Below are positions 13,363 to 13,512 of a stretch of 13,512 nucleotides of DNA, one piece after another. The stretch is from Bacteroidales bacterium (lineage in GTDB: Bacteria > Bacteroidota > Bacteroidia > Bacteroidales > UBA3824), in contig JAGCNK010000182.1 of NCBI GenBank assembly GCA_017645985.1, positions 1 through 13,512 on the forward strand. The letters are read 5' to 3'. How positions within the stretch are numbered: the first letter of the stretch is position 1; each line of letters begins with the position of its first letter. The position numbers and the translations under genes are program-made. The notes under the pieces are model-generated. The model saw nothing but the letters and a program-made list of their open reading frames with translations, ran no database searches and was not told the origin of the DNA.

Positions 13363-13512
13363 ATGAACAAGAAATTATTTGTATTAGCCGCCGCCGTATT
13401 GCTTGGCGTGTCGGTATCGTGCAACCGCGCCAAAAAAGCCGACAAAATGGCCGAGACTCTCACTTTTCAGTCTGCCAAGTTCGACACCATTGTAAATCTC
13501 GTGAAGGACGAC
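13363..13512 (+). CDS. Putative lipoprotein, N-terminal part (cut by window edge)
   Basis: Fifty residues are visible, starting MNKKLFVLAAAVLLGVSVSC with a classic lipoprotein signal ending at Cys20. The residues after the Cys (NRAKKADK) are basic, unlike the acidic surface-export signal known from some Bacteroidota lipoproteins, so a periplasm-facing position is more likely. The gap from the ABC transporter stop is 29 bases without a recognisable promoter, so it is probably the fourth gene of the operon. The family cannot be told from this fragment. Confidence 0.8.
   Translation, partial: MNKKLFVLAAAVLLGVSVSCNRAKKADKMAETLTFQSAKFDTIVNLVKDD

Overview
The window looks like chromosomal DNA of a member of the Bacteroidota, most likely order Bacteroidales. 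The evidence is several exact copies of the Bacteroidota -7 promoter box (TAnnTTTG) just upstream of genes, weak or absent Shine-Dalgarno sequences, many lipoproteins with permissive lipoboxes, and families typical of that phylum (DUF2027-Smr, GH3/beta-lactamase fusion, acyloxyacyl hydrolase-like barrel, lipoprotein with a head-GIN/DUF2807-like domain). I see no tRNA, rRNA, CRISPR array, insertion sequence or phage gene. No stretch of more than about 160 bases lacks a gene.

Layout. Bases 1-1384 (minus strand) hold the N-terminal part of a family 2 glycosyltransferase, cut by the window edge, and an unrecognised lipoprotein gene upstream of it. A strong hairpin with a U-tract lies between them. 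A tight divergent promoter pair (about 1420-1447) separates these from two overlapping plus-strand genes. These encode a DUF2807-like lipoprotein (1474-2214) and an outer-membrane barrel resembling lipid A 3-O-deacylase PagL/acyloxyacyl hydrolase (2211-3320). The barrel gene abuts, stop codon to stop codon, the convergent gene 3321-6143. That gene encodes a 940-residue envelope protein with a GH3-like N-terminal half that seems to have lost its catalytic motifs and an apparently intact serine beta-lactamase/esterase half. Upstream of it is queA (6247-7446, minus), the queuosine enzyme. queA is divergent from a DUF2027-Smr protein gene (7602-8648). The 155-base gap between them carries a perfect inverted repeat just upstream of the Smr-gene promoter.

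The last third (8708-13512) looks like one operon with its own -7 box and gaps of about 30 bases: a lipoprotein (8750-9679), a small secreted beta-rich protein (9712-10134), a 1055-residue ABC transporter (10166-13333) and the start of another lipoprotein (13363 to the edge). The transporter is unusual. A TerB-like helical domain and a possible FHA-like beta domain precede an ABCG-type ATPase, which is followed by a CxxC linker, five membrane helices, a roughly 235-residue external loop with coiled-coil character, and a last membrane helix. With two lipoproteins and a secreted protein alongside, this is the best candidate here for an uncharacterised envelope system, possibly an exporter or a mechanotransmission machine. 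That function is inference only.

Overall the window is rich in cell-envelope functions (five probable lipoproteins, a barrel, a glycosyltransferase, an ABC transporter), with queA and the Smr protein as housekeeping genes between them.
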